A stretch of 64,000 nucleotides of DNA from Acidobacteriota bacterium (GTDB taxonomy: Bacteria > Acidobacteriota > Terriglobia > Bryobacterales > Bryobacteraceae), in assembly GCA_029776225.1 (NCBI GenBank), contig JAKOTR010000031.1, forward strand, positions 62,001-126,000, written 5' to 3'. Under the pieces are notes generated by a model. It ran no database searches. It was given only the letters and a program-made list of their open reading frames with translations, and had not been told where the DNA came from. Positions 27,842 to 36,846 of this stretch are shown here, piece after piece. Within the stretch, counting starts at the first letter, position 1. Every line of letters begins with the position of its first letter. The position numbers were made by a program, and so were the translations under genes.

Positions 27842-28537
27842 TCAGAATCGGCAGTCGGCAAAAAACTCTCCAAGCGCCCGTGCGGCGATACGTCCCTGCC
27901 GCTCCAGGCGAATCAACTCCGGCAGCGATGCCCACGGACGGGCCAGCGCCGCCCTCAGGATCCGAAGACGGCTGAAACGCCCGTCCCGATCCCGCAAACC
28001 ATCAAAATCCAAAGTAAAGCCTTCACACGCCCGGTCCATAACGGCCCGAACGCAATAAAACGGCACGCCGAACTCTTCGGCCTGCCGGGCCACCGCCGCG
28101 GCTTCCATTTCCACCGCGGAGGCGCCGCTCGCGGCGAGACGGCGTTTTTCCTCTACCGTCCCCACCACGCGCTCGGCGGAAACCAGCACGCCCGAGCGGA
28201 ACTTCCGGCCCGCCGGCGGCTGTGCCGCCTCGTACGAACGGCCTTTGGCGAGAATCCGCGAGGCCACGAACACGTCGCCGGTGTTCAAATCGTCCTCCAG
28301 CGCGCCGCAAGAGCCGGTGCTCACAACGGCCTGAACCTTTTCGCGGCTGAGCGCCACGGCGGCGGCCTCCGCCGCCAGAGGCCCCGGCCCGTGCGCCGCC
28401 ATCAGCATCCGCTGGCCGTTCAATTCGCCGCTCCGCGCGAATTGTATGGGCCAGTCCAGGCGTCTTACGTTCCGGCATTTCCGCAGCACGCCCTTCAACT
28501 CGCGCGGTTCGGCCGCAACAACCAGCACCGTCTTCAC
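27842..28537 (-). CDS. hpnG: Hopanoid-associated phosphorylase HpnG
   Basis: A 231-residue member of the nucleoside phosphorylase/nucleosidase family. It has VVSTGSCGALEDDLNTGDV near residue 75 and VEMEAAAVARQAEEFGV near residue 150, the purine-binding acid motif. In hopanoid biosynthesis HpnG releases adenine from adenosylhopane to give ribosyl- or phosphoribosyl-hopane. The GTG at 28537 overlaps the hpnA stop as GTGA and gives the start MKTVLVVAAEPREL. A longer frame exists but would overlap hpnA by about 50 bases. Confidence 0.85.
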   Translation of the reverse strand: MKTVLVVAAEPRELKGVLRKCRNVRRLDWPIQFARSGELNGQRMLMAAHGPGPLAAEAAAVALSREKVQAVVSTGSCGALEDDLNTGDVFVASRILAKGRSYEAAQPPAGRKFRSGVLVSAERVVGTVEEKRRLAASGASAVEMEAAAVARQAEEFGVPFYCVRAVMDRACEGFTLDFDGLRDRDGRFSRLRILRAALARPWASLPELIRLERQGRIAARALGEFFADCRF

Positions 28538-29514
28538 TGCACGCAGTATCCGTTGCCGCGGAACCATTCGACGGCGCGGCACAGCGCGTCTTCGACGGGG
28601 CCGGGCGAATATCCCAACTCGCGTGCAGCCTTTTCGTGCGAGGCGAACATTTTCTTGCTCGCCATCCGGACGCCGTTCAGCGGCGCCCGGGGCGCCCTTC
28701 CCGTGACCGCAGCCCAGCCCGTGCTCACCAGGGCCGCGGCATAGGCCACCGCGTAAGGAATCCGCCGCCGCGGTGCCGTTCGGCCGCTGATTTTTTCCAG
28801 CATCCCGAAAATTTCCGCGAGCGTCAGGTTGGCGGCTCCGAGAATGTAGCGCTCACCCGGCTTTCCGCGGTCCGCCGCCAGTAGATGACCCTCGGCCACA
28901 TCGCGCACATCGACCAGGTTCAAACCGGTCTCGATATAAGCCGGCATGGCCCCGTTCAAGAAATCCACGATGATCTTGCCGGTCGGCGTGGGCTTGAAAT
29001 CGTGATCCCCGATGGGCGCGGTCGGGTTCACGATGATCACCGGAAATCCCTCGGCGGCGAACTGGAGCGCAACCTGCTCGGCCATAAATTTCGAGCGCTT
29101 GTAATCGCCCACCATGTCCGCAAGAGAAACCGGCGTGTCCTCGTCGCCCGGCTTGTCCTTCGGGAAGCCGATGCATCCGACCGTGCTCGTATAAACCACC
29201 TTTTCCACGCCTGCCGCGCGCGCCGCTTCGAGCAAGTTGCGCGTGCCGTCCACATTGGACCGGTACATCTCGCTCGGGTCCTTGGCCCACAGCCGGTAAT
29301 CGGCGGCCACGTGGAACACCAGGCCGCAGCCGTCAACCGCACTTTTCAGCGAATCCGGGTCGCGCAGGTCGCCCGTAACCGTCTCGACATCGAGTTCCCT
29401 CACGCGGCTGGACGGACGCACCAGCGCCCGCACACAACATCCTCGCTCCAGCAGCACGCGCGCCACGTGCCATCCGACAAAGCCCGTGGCTCCTGTCACC
29501 AGTACAGGTTTCAT
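28534..29514 (-). CDS. hpnA: Hopanoid-associated sugar epimerase HpnA
   Basis: A 326-residue extended short-chain dehydrogenase/epimerase-type protein. The NAD-binding motif is VTGATGFVGWHVARVL at the N-terminus, and the catalytic YxxxK is seen in DYKRSKFMAE, with a serine/threonine region in VVYTSTVGCIG. HpnA proteins accompany hopanoid loci, but their reaction is not settled. The start follows the hpnH stop by one base. Confidence 0.88.
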   Translation of the reverse strand: MKPVLVTGATGFVGWHVARVLLERGCCVRALVRPSSRVRELDVETVTGDLRDPDSLKSAVDGCGLVFHVAADYRLWAKDPSEMYRSNVDGTRNLLEAARAAGVEKVVYTSTVGCIGFPKDKPGDEDTPVSLADMVGDYKRSKFMAEQVALQFAAEGFPVIIVNPTAPIGDHDFKPTPTGKIIVDFLNGAMPAYIETGLNLVDVRDVAEGHLLAADRGKPGERYILGAANLTLAEIFGMLEKISGRTAPRRRIPYAVAYAAALVSTGWAAVTGRAPRAPLNGVRMASKKMFASHEKAARELGYSPGPVEDALCRAVEWFRGNGYCVQ

Positions 29515-29515
29515 C

Positions 29516-30625
29516 TCACCGGATCGCCCACTTCAACAGCTTCCAGTTGTCTCCGGGCCGCGCGTTGATCCCAAGAGCGGCCGAAGGCTCATATCCGCAG
29601 TGCGTCATGCAGTGCTCGCAGCGCGGATCGTTCCCATGGCCATAGCTCTCCCAATCCGTTTTGGTCATGAATTCTTCGAAGGTTCGATAGTGGGCGTCGG
29701 TGATCAGATAACACGGCCCCTTCCACCCCTTGACGTTGTAGGTCGGGTTGCCCCATGCCGTGCATGGCAGATCGCGTTCGCCCTTCAAAAATTCCAGATA
29801 CGCCGGCGTGGTGTTCAGCTTAAAGCGCCGCGCCAGCCTGTCAATGTCTTTGAATTTTTCGTGCACGTCCTCCCGCGTCAAAAAGATTTCGCGGTCGTTG
29901 ACGGCCGAGTAGCCGTATGCGGGAGACAGCATGTGCCCGTCCATGTCGAACTGCTCCAGATACTCGAACAGTTGCTCGATCTCCCGCATGTCCGTTTCTT
30001 TGTAAATGGTGGTGTTCGTGCAGACCTTAAAACCGGCCGCTTTCGCCACCCGGATCGCTTCGATCGCCTGGCGGAACACGCCCTTGCGCTCGACCGCCGC
30101 GTCGTGGTGTTCCTCCATGCCGTCCAGGTGGATGTTGAAGAAGAACTTCGGGTGCGGCTTGAACTCGTCGAGTCGCTTCTTCACGAACATGCCGTTGGTG
30201 CACAGGTAAATGTGCTTGCCCCGGCGGAGGATCTCCGCCGTCAGGCGCCCGATTTCCGGATACAGCAGCGGCTCGCCCCCGCAGATCGATACGATGGGCG
30301 CGCCGCACTCGTCCACCGCCGCCAGGCATTGCTCCACGGAAAGCCTTTGGGTGATCGAATCCTCGTATTCGCGGATCCGGCCGCATCCCGTGCAGGTCAG
30401 GTTGCAGGCGTGCAGCGGCTCCAGCATCAGCACCAGCGGGAAACGCTTATCGATCATGGGATGGCGCTGCGTGCCGTTGCTGCTTCGGTGCTGGTGCAGG
30501 ATCCGGAATGGATTCGAAGAGCCGTTTTGCGGCGCGGCGTTCTTCTGCCACTCCGGCCGGGGCCGCAGCTTGTTTTTCATGATGTAGCCGGCCATGCCGG
30601 CGGTCATCGATAGCGGAAATCGCAT
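29516..30625 (-). CDS. hpnH: Adenosyl-hopene transferase HpnH (radical SAM)
   Basis: A 369-residue radical SAM enzyme that adds a 5'-deoxyadenosyl group to diploptene, the first step of C35 hopanoid side-chain synthesis. The cluster motif is CNLTCTGC, followed by SICGGEPLLYPEIG. The start at 30625 has a strong GGGAGG two bases upstream. The N-terminus has about 35 extra, low-similarity residues (roughly 20-58) between MAGYIMKNKL and the core RFPLVLMLEPLHAC, longer than I expect for the family. It lies 73 bases after shc, one of the few real gaps in this operon. Confidence 0.9.
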   Translation of the reverse strand: MRFPLSMTAGMAGYIMKNKLRPRPEWQKNAAPQNGSSNPFRILHQHRSSNGTQRHPMIDKRFPLVLMLEPLHACNLTCTGCGRIREYEDSITQRLSVEQCLAAVDECGAPIVSICGGEPLLYPEIGRLTAEILRRGKHIYLCTNGMFVKKRLDEFKPHPKFFFNIHLDGMEEHHDAAVERKGVFRQAIEAIRVAKAAGFKVCTNTTIYKETDMREIEQLFEYLEQFDMDGHMLSPAYGYSAVNDREIFLTREDVHEKFKDIDRLARRFKLNTTPAYLEFLKGERDLPCTAWGNPTYNVKGWKGPCYLITDAHYRTFEEFMTKTDWESYGHGNDPRCEHCMTHCGYEPSAALGINARPGDNWKLLKWAIR

Positions 30626-30698
30626 AGCCTCCCACCTAAGGAAACCGGAACGCGCCGTGGCGCCTTTTCGTTAGCGGCTGGATTCGCTGTGACGCCCC

Positions 30699-32618
30699 TC
30701 ATCGCGCGGTCTCCAGAAACTCCGAGAGCGCCAGAAGCGGAAACGCTTGCGGGTAAAGGTGATAGCGGAGGTAGAAGACGCCGGGAAAGCCAGCGCCTGT
30801 CTCCGCGTCTTCCTGCCAGCTTCCGTCCTCGCGCTGCGTATTCACCAGATACTCGATGCCCGCTCGGACGCTCAGGCTTGCGTTGTCTCCTCCCGCGATC
30901 AGCCCCAGCACGGCCCACGCCGTCTGCGATGCCGTGCTCGGAGCCGGGCAGAACGTTCCCTGATCATAACTGGCGCAGCTCTCCCCCCAGCCGCCGTCGG
31001 CATTCTGGATGGCTCGCAGCCACTCGCCCGCGCGCAATATGGCGGCTTCGCGGTCGCTCACTCCCGCCGCCCTCAGCCCGCGCAGCGCCAGGAAGGTCCC
31101 GTAAATGTAATTCACGCCCCAGCGGCCGTACCAGCTTCCATCCTGCTCCTGCGTCTTCATGAGGTAGGCCACGGCGCGCTGCACCGCGGGATGGTCGGGC
31201 CCGATGCCCGGCATCGAGCAGAGCGATTCGAGCACCCGCCCGGTGATGTCGGGGCAGGTGGGATCGAGCATCGCGTTATGATCCGCAAACGGCATGTAGC
31301 TGAGCGGCTGCCAGTTGTTGTCCACGTCGAAAGCCGCCCATCCGCCGTCCTTCGATTGCATCGCCAGCAGCCAGTCGAGCGCCCGTCTTTCGCAGGCCTG
31401 TTGGGCCGTTGCGTTGGAAGCCCGCGCGTGCCGCAGCGCCAGCAGCACCATGCCTGTGTCGTCGATATCCGGATAGAACTCGTTCGCGAATTCGAAATAC
31501 CAGCCCGAAGGCTCGGTGTGCGGCCGCCACACGGACCAGTCGCCCTTTCTGCGCACTTCTTTGGACAGCAGCCAGTCCGCGCACCGGCGTAATGCCTCGC
31601 TGGGGGCGTGCCCCGATTTCCCTAGTGCGAACGCCGCGATCGCCGTGTCCCACACCACCGAGAAGCACGGCTGGAAGAAGAAGCGCTCGCCGTCATCGGT
31701 CAGCAGCCGTTCGAACTGCGCTTCCGCCTCCACGCGGTCGGGGTGATCCGGGGGATAGCCGAGCAGGTCGAGCACCATCACGGTGTACATCATCGGTGGG
31801 TAAATCGCCGCCAGCCCATCGCTGTAGCGCGTCCGCTCGAGCATCCACTGTTCGCACTTCCGAATGGCTTTCCTGCGCAGCGCCCGCACCGGATGCCGCT
31901 CATAGAACTTCAAAAGCCTGTCCACCGCGAAGAAGAAGTTGCGCCAACTGAAAAGCCTTTCCTTCTCGCGGTATTCGAAGCTGCCCTCAGGCAGGAATAG
32001 TTCCTGAAGCGAAAAGCCTGCAGGCACGGGACGCACCGAGTCCGACGACTGGAGGATCGAAAGCGGCACAACGATCGCGCGCGTCCACGACGACATGCGA
32101 TAGAGGAACCTGCCCGGCAGCAGGATCATCTCCGGCGGCACGCTCGGACAGTGTTCTCTCGGATACAGCCCGAACAGGCTCAGGTTGATCTTGACGTAGC
32201 TGTTCGCCTGCTGAATGCCCCCGAGCGCCAGTATGCGCTCCCGCGCGCGCGCCATGCGCGGGTCATCCGGCGGCACTCCCGCCACTTTCAGCGCGAAATA
32301 TGCCTTGACGGTCGCGCTCACATCCGCCGGACCGCCGGTGTAGATGCTGAAGCCGCCGTCAGGCAACTGGCGGGACAGAATCGACCGCACCGCGCGGTCG
32401 ATCCGCTGCCGGGTGGGAGGATTCCACACGCTCCCTTCCGGCGGGTGAAGCCACAACTGCAACAGGATGTAGTCGGATTCCAGGGTGGTGTCGGCGGTCA
32501 CGTCGAACCACCAGTAGCCTTCGGGCGACTGGCGGCTCAGCAGGAATTCGGCCGAGCGGCGGCAAGCCCGCGCGGCGCCGCTGGCCAGCGCTTCATCGAC
32601 TTGGATGCCTGGAATCAT
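30699..32618 (-). CDS. shc: Squalene-hopene cyclase
   Basis: A 639-residue triterpene cyclase that folds squalene into hopene or hopanol at the membrane. The catalytic acid motif appears as DIDDT at residues 384-388, matching DXDDTA except for glycine in the last position. Several QW repeats are visible, including SPEGYWWFD, QSKDGGWAAFD, QEQDGSWYGRWG, QNADGGWGES and QREDGSWQED. The ATG overlaps the ispH stop as ATGA. Length and repeat pattern are normal for bacterial enzymes. Confidence 0.93.
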   Translation of the reverse strand: MIPGIQVDEALASGAARACRRSAEFLLSRQSPEGYWWFDVTADTTLESDYILLQLWLHPPEGSVWNPPTRQRIDRAVRSILSRQLPDGGFSIYTGGPADVSATVKAYFALKVAGVPPDDPRMARARERILALGGIQQANSYVKINLSLFGLYPREHCPSVPPEMILLPGRFLYRMSSWTRAIVVPLSILQSSDSVRPVPAGFSLQELFLPEGSFEYREKERLFSWRNFFFAVDRLLKFYERHPVRALRRKAIRKCEQWMLERTRYSDGLAAIYPPMMYTVMVLDLLGYPPDHPDRVEAEAQFERLLTDDGERFFFQPCFSVVWDTAIAAFALGKSGHAPSEALRRCADWLLSKEVRRKGDWSVWRPHTEPSGWYFEFANEFYPDIDDTGMVLLALRHARASNATAQQACERRALDWLLAMQSKDGGWAAFDVDNNWQPLSYMPFADHNAMLDPTCPDITGRVLESLCSMPGIGPDHPAVQRAVAYLMKTQEQDGSWYGRWGVNYIYGTFLALRGLRAAGVSDREAAILRAGEWLRAIQNADGGWGESCASYDQGTFCPAPSTASQTAWAVLGLIAGGDNASLSVRAGIEYLVNTQREDGSWQEDAETGAGFPGVFYLRYHLYPQAFPLLALSEFLETAR

Positions 32619-33583
32619 TGCGTGCTGATCGTGGTCAGCCGCCGCGCAGCTTCTGTCAATTCAGCGGGCAGCGTAAAGCGGACGTCCTCCTGCTTGAGGT
32701 CCCTCTCCTCGAACTGAGAGAAGCCGTGCTGCTTCAGCGCGGCAATGAGTTCGCGGACCAGGTGCTCAGGCGCCGACGCGCCTGCGGTCACCGCCACCGT
32801 TCTCACGCCGTCCAGCCACGAAGGATTCACCTCCCCGGCGTCGTCCACCAGGTACGCCGGGACACCGGAGTTCTTCGATACTTCGACCAGCCGCTTTGAA
32901 TTCGAGCTGTTCTTCGAGCCGACAACCAGAAGCAACTCGCATTCGCTCGCCACGGCTTTCACTGCAAGCTGCCGGTTTTCGGTTGCATAGCAGATGTCCT
33001 GTGCCGGGGGACCCTGGATCGCCGGGAAGCGCTGCTTCAGCCGCGCCACGATGTCGCGCGTTTCGTCCAGGCTGAGCGTCGTCTGGGTCAGGTATGCGAT
33101 CCTTTCCGGGTTCGGCGGCTCCAGCCGGTCCACGTCCTCGACCGAGGAAACCACAACCGTGCAGTCGGGGGCTTCGCCCAGCGTCCCGATCACTTCGTCG
33201 TGGTCGCGATGGCCGATCAGAACGATCGTGTACCCAGCCTTGGCAAAGCGGACCGCCTCCAGGTGCACCTTGGTCACCAGCGGGCAGGTGGCATCGATCA
33301 CGCGCAGTTTGCGCTCGACCGCTTGCCTTCTCACCGCCGGCGACACCCCGTGCGCGCTGAAGATCACGCGCGCGCCCTCGGGAACCTCGTCCAGCTCCTC
33401 GACGAAGATCGCCCCCGCGCGCCGGAGCTCCTCCACGACATGGCGGTTGTGGACGATCTCCTTGCGCACATAAATCGGCGAACCGTACAGGTCCAGAGCA
33501 ATCTCGACGACGTCGATCGCCCGCACCACACCGGCGCAGAAACCGCGCGGCTTGAGCAATATCACCTTTCTTTCGTTTTGCAT
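32615..33583 (-). CDS. ispH: 4-hydroxy-3-methylbut-2-enyl diphosphate reductase
   Basis: A 322-residue iron-sulfur enzyme, the last step of the MEP pathway, making IPP and DMAPP. The three cluster cysteines are in RGFCAGVVRAI (Cys 16), DATCPLVTKVH and DICYATENRQ, with the catalytic glutamate in the TEN motif and the substrate residues NSSNSKRLVEV. As first gene of the hopanoid operon it supplies the isoprenoid precursor for the downstream squalene-hopene enzymes. A strong extended -10 lies about 35 bases upstream. Confidence 0.96.
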   Translation of the reverse strand: MQNERKVILLKPRGFCAGVVRAIDVVEIALDLYGSPIYVRKEIVHNRHVVEELRRAGAIFVEELDEVPEGARVIFSAHGVSPAVRRQAVERKLRVIDATCPLVTKVHLEAVRFAKAGYTIVLIGHRDHDEVIGTLGEAPDCTVVVSSVEDVDRLEPPNPERIAYLTQTTLSLDETRDIVARLKQRFPAIQGPPAQDICYATENRQLAVKAVASECELLLVVGSKNSSNSKRLVEVSKNSGVPAYLVDDAGEVNPSWLDGVRTVAVTAGASAPEHLVRELIAALKQHGFSQFEERDLKQEDVRFTLPAELTEAARRLTTISTQ

Positions 33584-33617
33584 AGCGGCATCCGGGCGAC
33601 CGGCATCAGGAACTCAC

Positions 33618-33626
33618 ATTATAACA
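33618..33626 (-). promoter_or_regulatory. Extended -10 promoter of the ispH-hopanoid operon
   Basis: On the minus strand this reads TGTTATAAT, a perfect -10 hexamer with the extended TGn element, 34 bases before the ispH ATG. No good -35 lies 17 bases further up, which fits an extended -10 promoter. It is the only strong promoter-like site seen ahead of the twelve-gene train. Confidence 0.55.
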
Positions 33627-33698
33627 ACTACATGGAAATGCCATCGTGCGCCCCTCTGAGTCGATTGTGACACACCGGCTGCGAGTTCGTTGAAGATT

Positions 33699-36029
33699 TC
33701 ACAGGCCCGGAAAGATCGCTGCCGTCACCGCCCCCAAGAACTCCTCTTCGTTCTCCACCTCGACCCGGATCTCCAGCCAGGCCAGCCGCAGCTCTCCGAT
33801 CGCCTCCTTCCAGTCCCCCGGCAGGTTCATGTAATCCTTCGCCGTGGTGAGCAGAACCTCGGCGCCCGCCGCCCGGGCTTCCTCGACCAGACGGCTGAGC
33901 TCGCGCCCCGAGTAGCGATGGTGGTCAGGGAACACGCGCTTCAGCACCGGCTGGATTCCCAAGCCCCTCAACGTCTGCCAGAATGAATCCGGGTTCCCCA
34001 AACCGCAGAAGGCCGCCGCGGGTCCCGAAGGCGGCTCGGGACGCCACGTCTCCGCCGCCACTCGCGCCCGGAAAATCGGCACGTCCGGGTTGTAGCGCCG
34101 GATCACGGCTTCGATCCCGTCCGTTTTGCGGCCCTCTTCCCACCGGGTGATGACGACGATGCCGGCCCGCCGCAGCGCGCCCAATCCCTCGCGCAGCGAT
34201 CCGAGCGGCACGGCGGCGCCCCCGCCGAACGGGTTCAGCGCATCGATCAGCACGATGTCGAGCGCCCGTTCCAGCCGGTAGTGCTGGAACCCGTCGTCCA
34301 GGAGGAAAACCGCGGGGTGAAACCGCTCCTCGATCAACCGTCCGGCGCCCGCGCGGTCCGCTGCTATGCCCACGGGCCCGATTGCCGCTCTCAAATAGCT
34401 CTGCGCTTCATCGCCGGTTCGCGAGACATCGGCGTACTCCCCGGGCCCCACGATCGTGTACTTTTCGGCCGTTCGCCGCCGGTATCCGCGCGTCAGGATG
34501 GCCGGCTGCAAGCCGCGGGCCTTGAGCTTGCCGGCCAGCCAGAGCACGAACGGCGACTTGCCGGTCCCGCCGGTGGTCAGGTTGCCCACGCTGACGACCG
34601 GCGTGCGCAGCCGCTCGCGCCGGCCGAGAGTACGCTTGAGCCAGCCTCCCGCCAGCCACAGTTGCGATAGCGGCCAGAGCGCGGCGGCAACCGGCGCGGG
34701 CGGCCGGAACGCCGGCACGGCGCGCCAGTACAGGCGGGCGATCTCTTGGGCAGCCCGAGCCGTCGCCCCGCGTTCGGCTTCGGCCAGCTCTCCCGCCCTT
34801 TGCCCGATTCTGGCTCGCAATTCATTGTCTTCCAACAGTTTAGCCACGGTGCCGGCAAGCTGCTCCGCGCCCGCGATGGCGTAGAGCCCGCCGCCCGCCT
34901 GGAATTTCTCCGCGATCTCCGGGAAATTTTCCATGTGCGGGCCGGTGATCACCGCGCGTTGGAAAAAGGCCGGCTCCAGGATGTTATGGCCGCCCCTTTG
35001 CGCCAGCGTTCCACCCATGAACACCACGTCCGCCAGCCCAAACAGCGAGCTCAGCTCACCGATCGAATCCAGCAGCAGAACACCCGGGAGTGGCAGGTCC
35101 TCCTGCGACGGCAAAGCCGACCGCCTGAGGAACGGAATACCCCGCCTTTGCAGCATGGCCGCCGCCGTATCGAAGCGCTCCGGCTTGCGGGGAACCAGCA
35201 CCAACAGCAGATCCGGATGCCCCGGCGCAAGGGCTTGAAAAGCGTCCGCGACCGCTTCGTCTTCGTCCGGGTCTCCCTCGCGCGCCGGGGGCATGGTGCT
35301 GGCGGCAATCCAGATACGGCCGGGCGCCACGCGGTCCAGCAGGCTGCGGATCGCAGGCGGAACCCGCACGTCACGCGGTTCGAAATCGTACTTCAGATTC
35401 CCGGCGGTCTTCACCCGGCCGGCCGGAGCGCCCAGCTCCCGAAAGCGCTGCGCGCTGATTTCCGTCTGGGCCAGAATGGCATCCGGCCAGGCAAGCACCT
35501 GCCGGAACAGCCACCGGAACCTGCGGTAGCGCGGCATGGCGCGGTCCGAGATCCGGCCGTTGACGATTACCAGCCCGCACCCGGCCCGCTTGGCCTCGCG
35601 GTAGAGGTTCGGCCAGATTTCGGTTTCCATTACGACCAGCATTCGGGGACGCAGGCGCCGCAAGACACGCCGTACGATGTGGCAGTAATCAATCGGCGCG
35701 TAGAAGATGCCGTCGGCGACCCCGCGCAGCTTATCTTCCGCCGCGGCCCTTCCGGCGAGGGTTGTAACCGATACGAACAGCGGCGCGCCCGGAATTTCGG
35801 CCCGCAGGCGCTTGAGCAGTCCCACCGCCGAAAGCACTTCCCCGACCGAAACCGCATGCAACCAGATGCCGCCCGCTTCCGTCTGCCGCAATGAGCCCGG
35901 CAGCAGGCCGAGTCTCTCACCGAACCGCTGGAAATACCTGCGGTTTTTCAGCCCGCGCACGAGGAAGTACATTACGATAAGGGGAAGGCACAGGATCTGG
36001 ATGAGGCGATAAATGAAAATGGCGTTCAC
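33699..36029 (-). CDS. WaaA-LpxK fusion: Kdo transferase and lipid A 4'-kinase in one protein
   Basis: A two-enzyme protein of lipid A/LPS core synthesis at the inner membrane. Residues 1-430 match WaaA/KdtA: an N-terminal membrane helix (FIYRLIQILCLPLIVMYFL), WLHAVSVGEVLSA, METEIWPNL, and GGTLAQRGGHNILEPAFF. Residues 445-776 match LpxK: SVGNLTTGGTGKSPFVLWLA (P-loop at about 487-492), LTRGYRR, FLLDDGFQH and ITRWEEGRK, ending with a TTAKDYMNL block. The GTG at 36029 was chosen because WaaA proteins begin just before this membrane helix; a longer frame from 36104 would run deep into the divergent gene. Both halves look complete. Confidence 0.85.
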   Translation of the reverse strand: MNAIFIYRLIQILCLPLIVMYFLVRGLKNRRYFQRFGERLGLLPGSLRQTEAGGIWLHAVSVGEVLSAVGLLKRLRAEIPGAPLFVSVTTLAGRAAAEDKLRGVADGIFYAPIDYCHIVRRVLRRLRPRMLVVMETEIWPNLYREAKRAGCGLVIVNGRISDRAMPRYRRFRWLFRQVLAWPDAILAQTEISAQRFRELGAPAGRVKTAGNLKYDFEPRDVRVPPAIRSLLDRVAPGRIWIAASTMPPAREGDPDEDEAVADAFQALAPGHPDLLLVLVPRKPERFDTAAAMLQRRGIPFLRRSALPSQEDLPLPGVLLLDSIGELSSLFGLADVVFMGGTLAQRGGHNILEPAFFQRAVITGPHMENFPEIAEKFQAGGGLYAIAGAEQLAGTVAKLLEDNELRARIGQRAGELAEAERGATARAAQEIARLYWRAVPAFRPPAPVAAALWPLSQLWLAGGWLKRTLGRRERLRTPVVSVGNLTTGGTGKSPFVLWLAGKLKARGLQPAILTRGYRRRTAEKYTIVGPGEYADVSRTGDEAQSYLRAAIGPVGIAADRAGAGRLIEERFHPAVFLLDDGFQHYRLERALDIVLIDALNPFGGGAAVPLGSLREGLGALRRAGIVVITRWEEGRKTDGIEAVIRRYNPDVPIFRARVAAETWRPEPPSGPAAAFCGLGNPDSFWQTLRGLGIQPVLKRVFPDHHRYSGRELSRLVEEARAAGAEVLLTTAKDYMNLPGDWKEAIGELRLAWLEIRVEVENEEEFLGAVTAAIFPGL

Positions 36030-36666
36030 TGGCAAGTTGTTTTTCGCAGCATTCCTGAGTATAGCGGCAGCGAGCGGGGCGGAGAAGGATAGACCCAGGT
36101 TCACCCCCGGCCCGATCGAAAGCTACCCCTGCCGCCAGACCATCCAAGATCTGACCGTAGCCGCCCAACCCTTCCTCACCGACGCCGAAACCAAGACCGC
36201 CTTTGGGAAGCTGAACCCGAACCGCCACGGAGTTCTGCCCATCCTGGTTATCATTCAGAACAACACGGATAAAGCGCTGTCGCTGGAGAATCTCCGGGTG
36301 GAGTTCCAGACGCCGGACCGCGAACGGATCGAGGCCACCCCCGCCGCCGATGTCCCTTATCTGCAAGGACCGAACCAGCCCAGACTCTACGGAGGACCGA
36401 TCCCCGGCCGCCCGCCGCACATATCCAAGAAGAAAGGTCCGCTGGCCGTCTGGGAAATCGAAGGCCGCGCCTTCACCGCCCGCATGCTCCCGCCGAAAGA
36501 GACCGCGAGCGGGTTTTTCTATTTCCGCGCACCCTTCCGGGGCGGTTCGACGCTCTTCGTGCGGGGCATACGGGAAGCCGCTACCGGCAACGAATGGTTT
36601 TACTTTGAAATCCCGCTGGATAAAAAAGAGGTAAGCGCAGCGCCGGTGCGGAGCGGACAGCCGTAG
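36013..36666 (+). CDS. Hypothetical secreted protein
   Basis: A 217-residue protein with a typical signal peptide, KLFFAAFLSIAAASGAE. The mature part is mostly beta-strand-like: a domain with ILVIIQNNTDKALSLENLRVEFQTP resembles an Ig-like or transthyretin-like sandwich, followed by a glycine/proline-rich segment. No family was recognised. GAGG lies 7 bases before the ATG. Its first 17 bases overlap the chosen start of the divergent waaA-lpxK gene, so the two promoters must overlap or one start is further in. Confidence 0.65.
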   Translation: MKMAFTGKLFFAAFLSIAAASGAEKDRPRFTPGPIESYPCRQTIQDLTVAAQPFLTDAETKTAFGKLNPNRHGVLPILVIIQNNTDKALSLENLRVEFQTPDRERIEATPAADVPYLQGPNQPRLYGGPIPGRPPHISKKKGPLAVWEIEGRAFTARMLPPKETASGFFYFRAPFRGGSTLFVRGIREAATGNEWFYFEIPLDKKEVSAAPVRSGQP

Positions 36667-36686
36667 CGGCAGTCAGGTAGTCTTCA

Positions 36687-36710
36687 GGGTGCGGTAGAGG
36701 GTGCGGTAGA
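36687..36710. repeat. Two perfect tandem copies of a 12-bp unit
   Basis: GGGTGCGGTAGA occurs twice in direct succession, 21 bases after the secreted-protein stop. It is followed 43 bases later by a longer imperfect duplication, so this intergenic stretch appears prone to slippage. Confidence 0.8.
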
Positions 36711-36753
36711 AAGACTGGGCGAGAGAAGGGGCTGGAGGCGGGAGCGGCCAGCC

Positions 36754-36846
36754 GGGATCGCGCCGCGGACGAAGCAGGGGATGCAGACAGGGGCTAACTG
36801 GGACCGCGCCGCGGGCAAAGAGGGGGGATGCAGACGGGGGCGCCCA
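36754..36846. repeat. Imperfect 46-bp tandem duplication covering a start codon
   Basis: Copy 1 (36754-36799) and copy 2 (36800-36846) share most bases, including a GC-rich block, a run of G and ATGCAGAC. Each copy therefore holds a purine-rich ribosome site and an ATG. Only the second ATG (36828) is in frame with the acyl-CoA ligase; the first (36781) is 47 bases upstream and out of frame. Confidence 0.7.
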
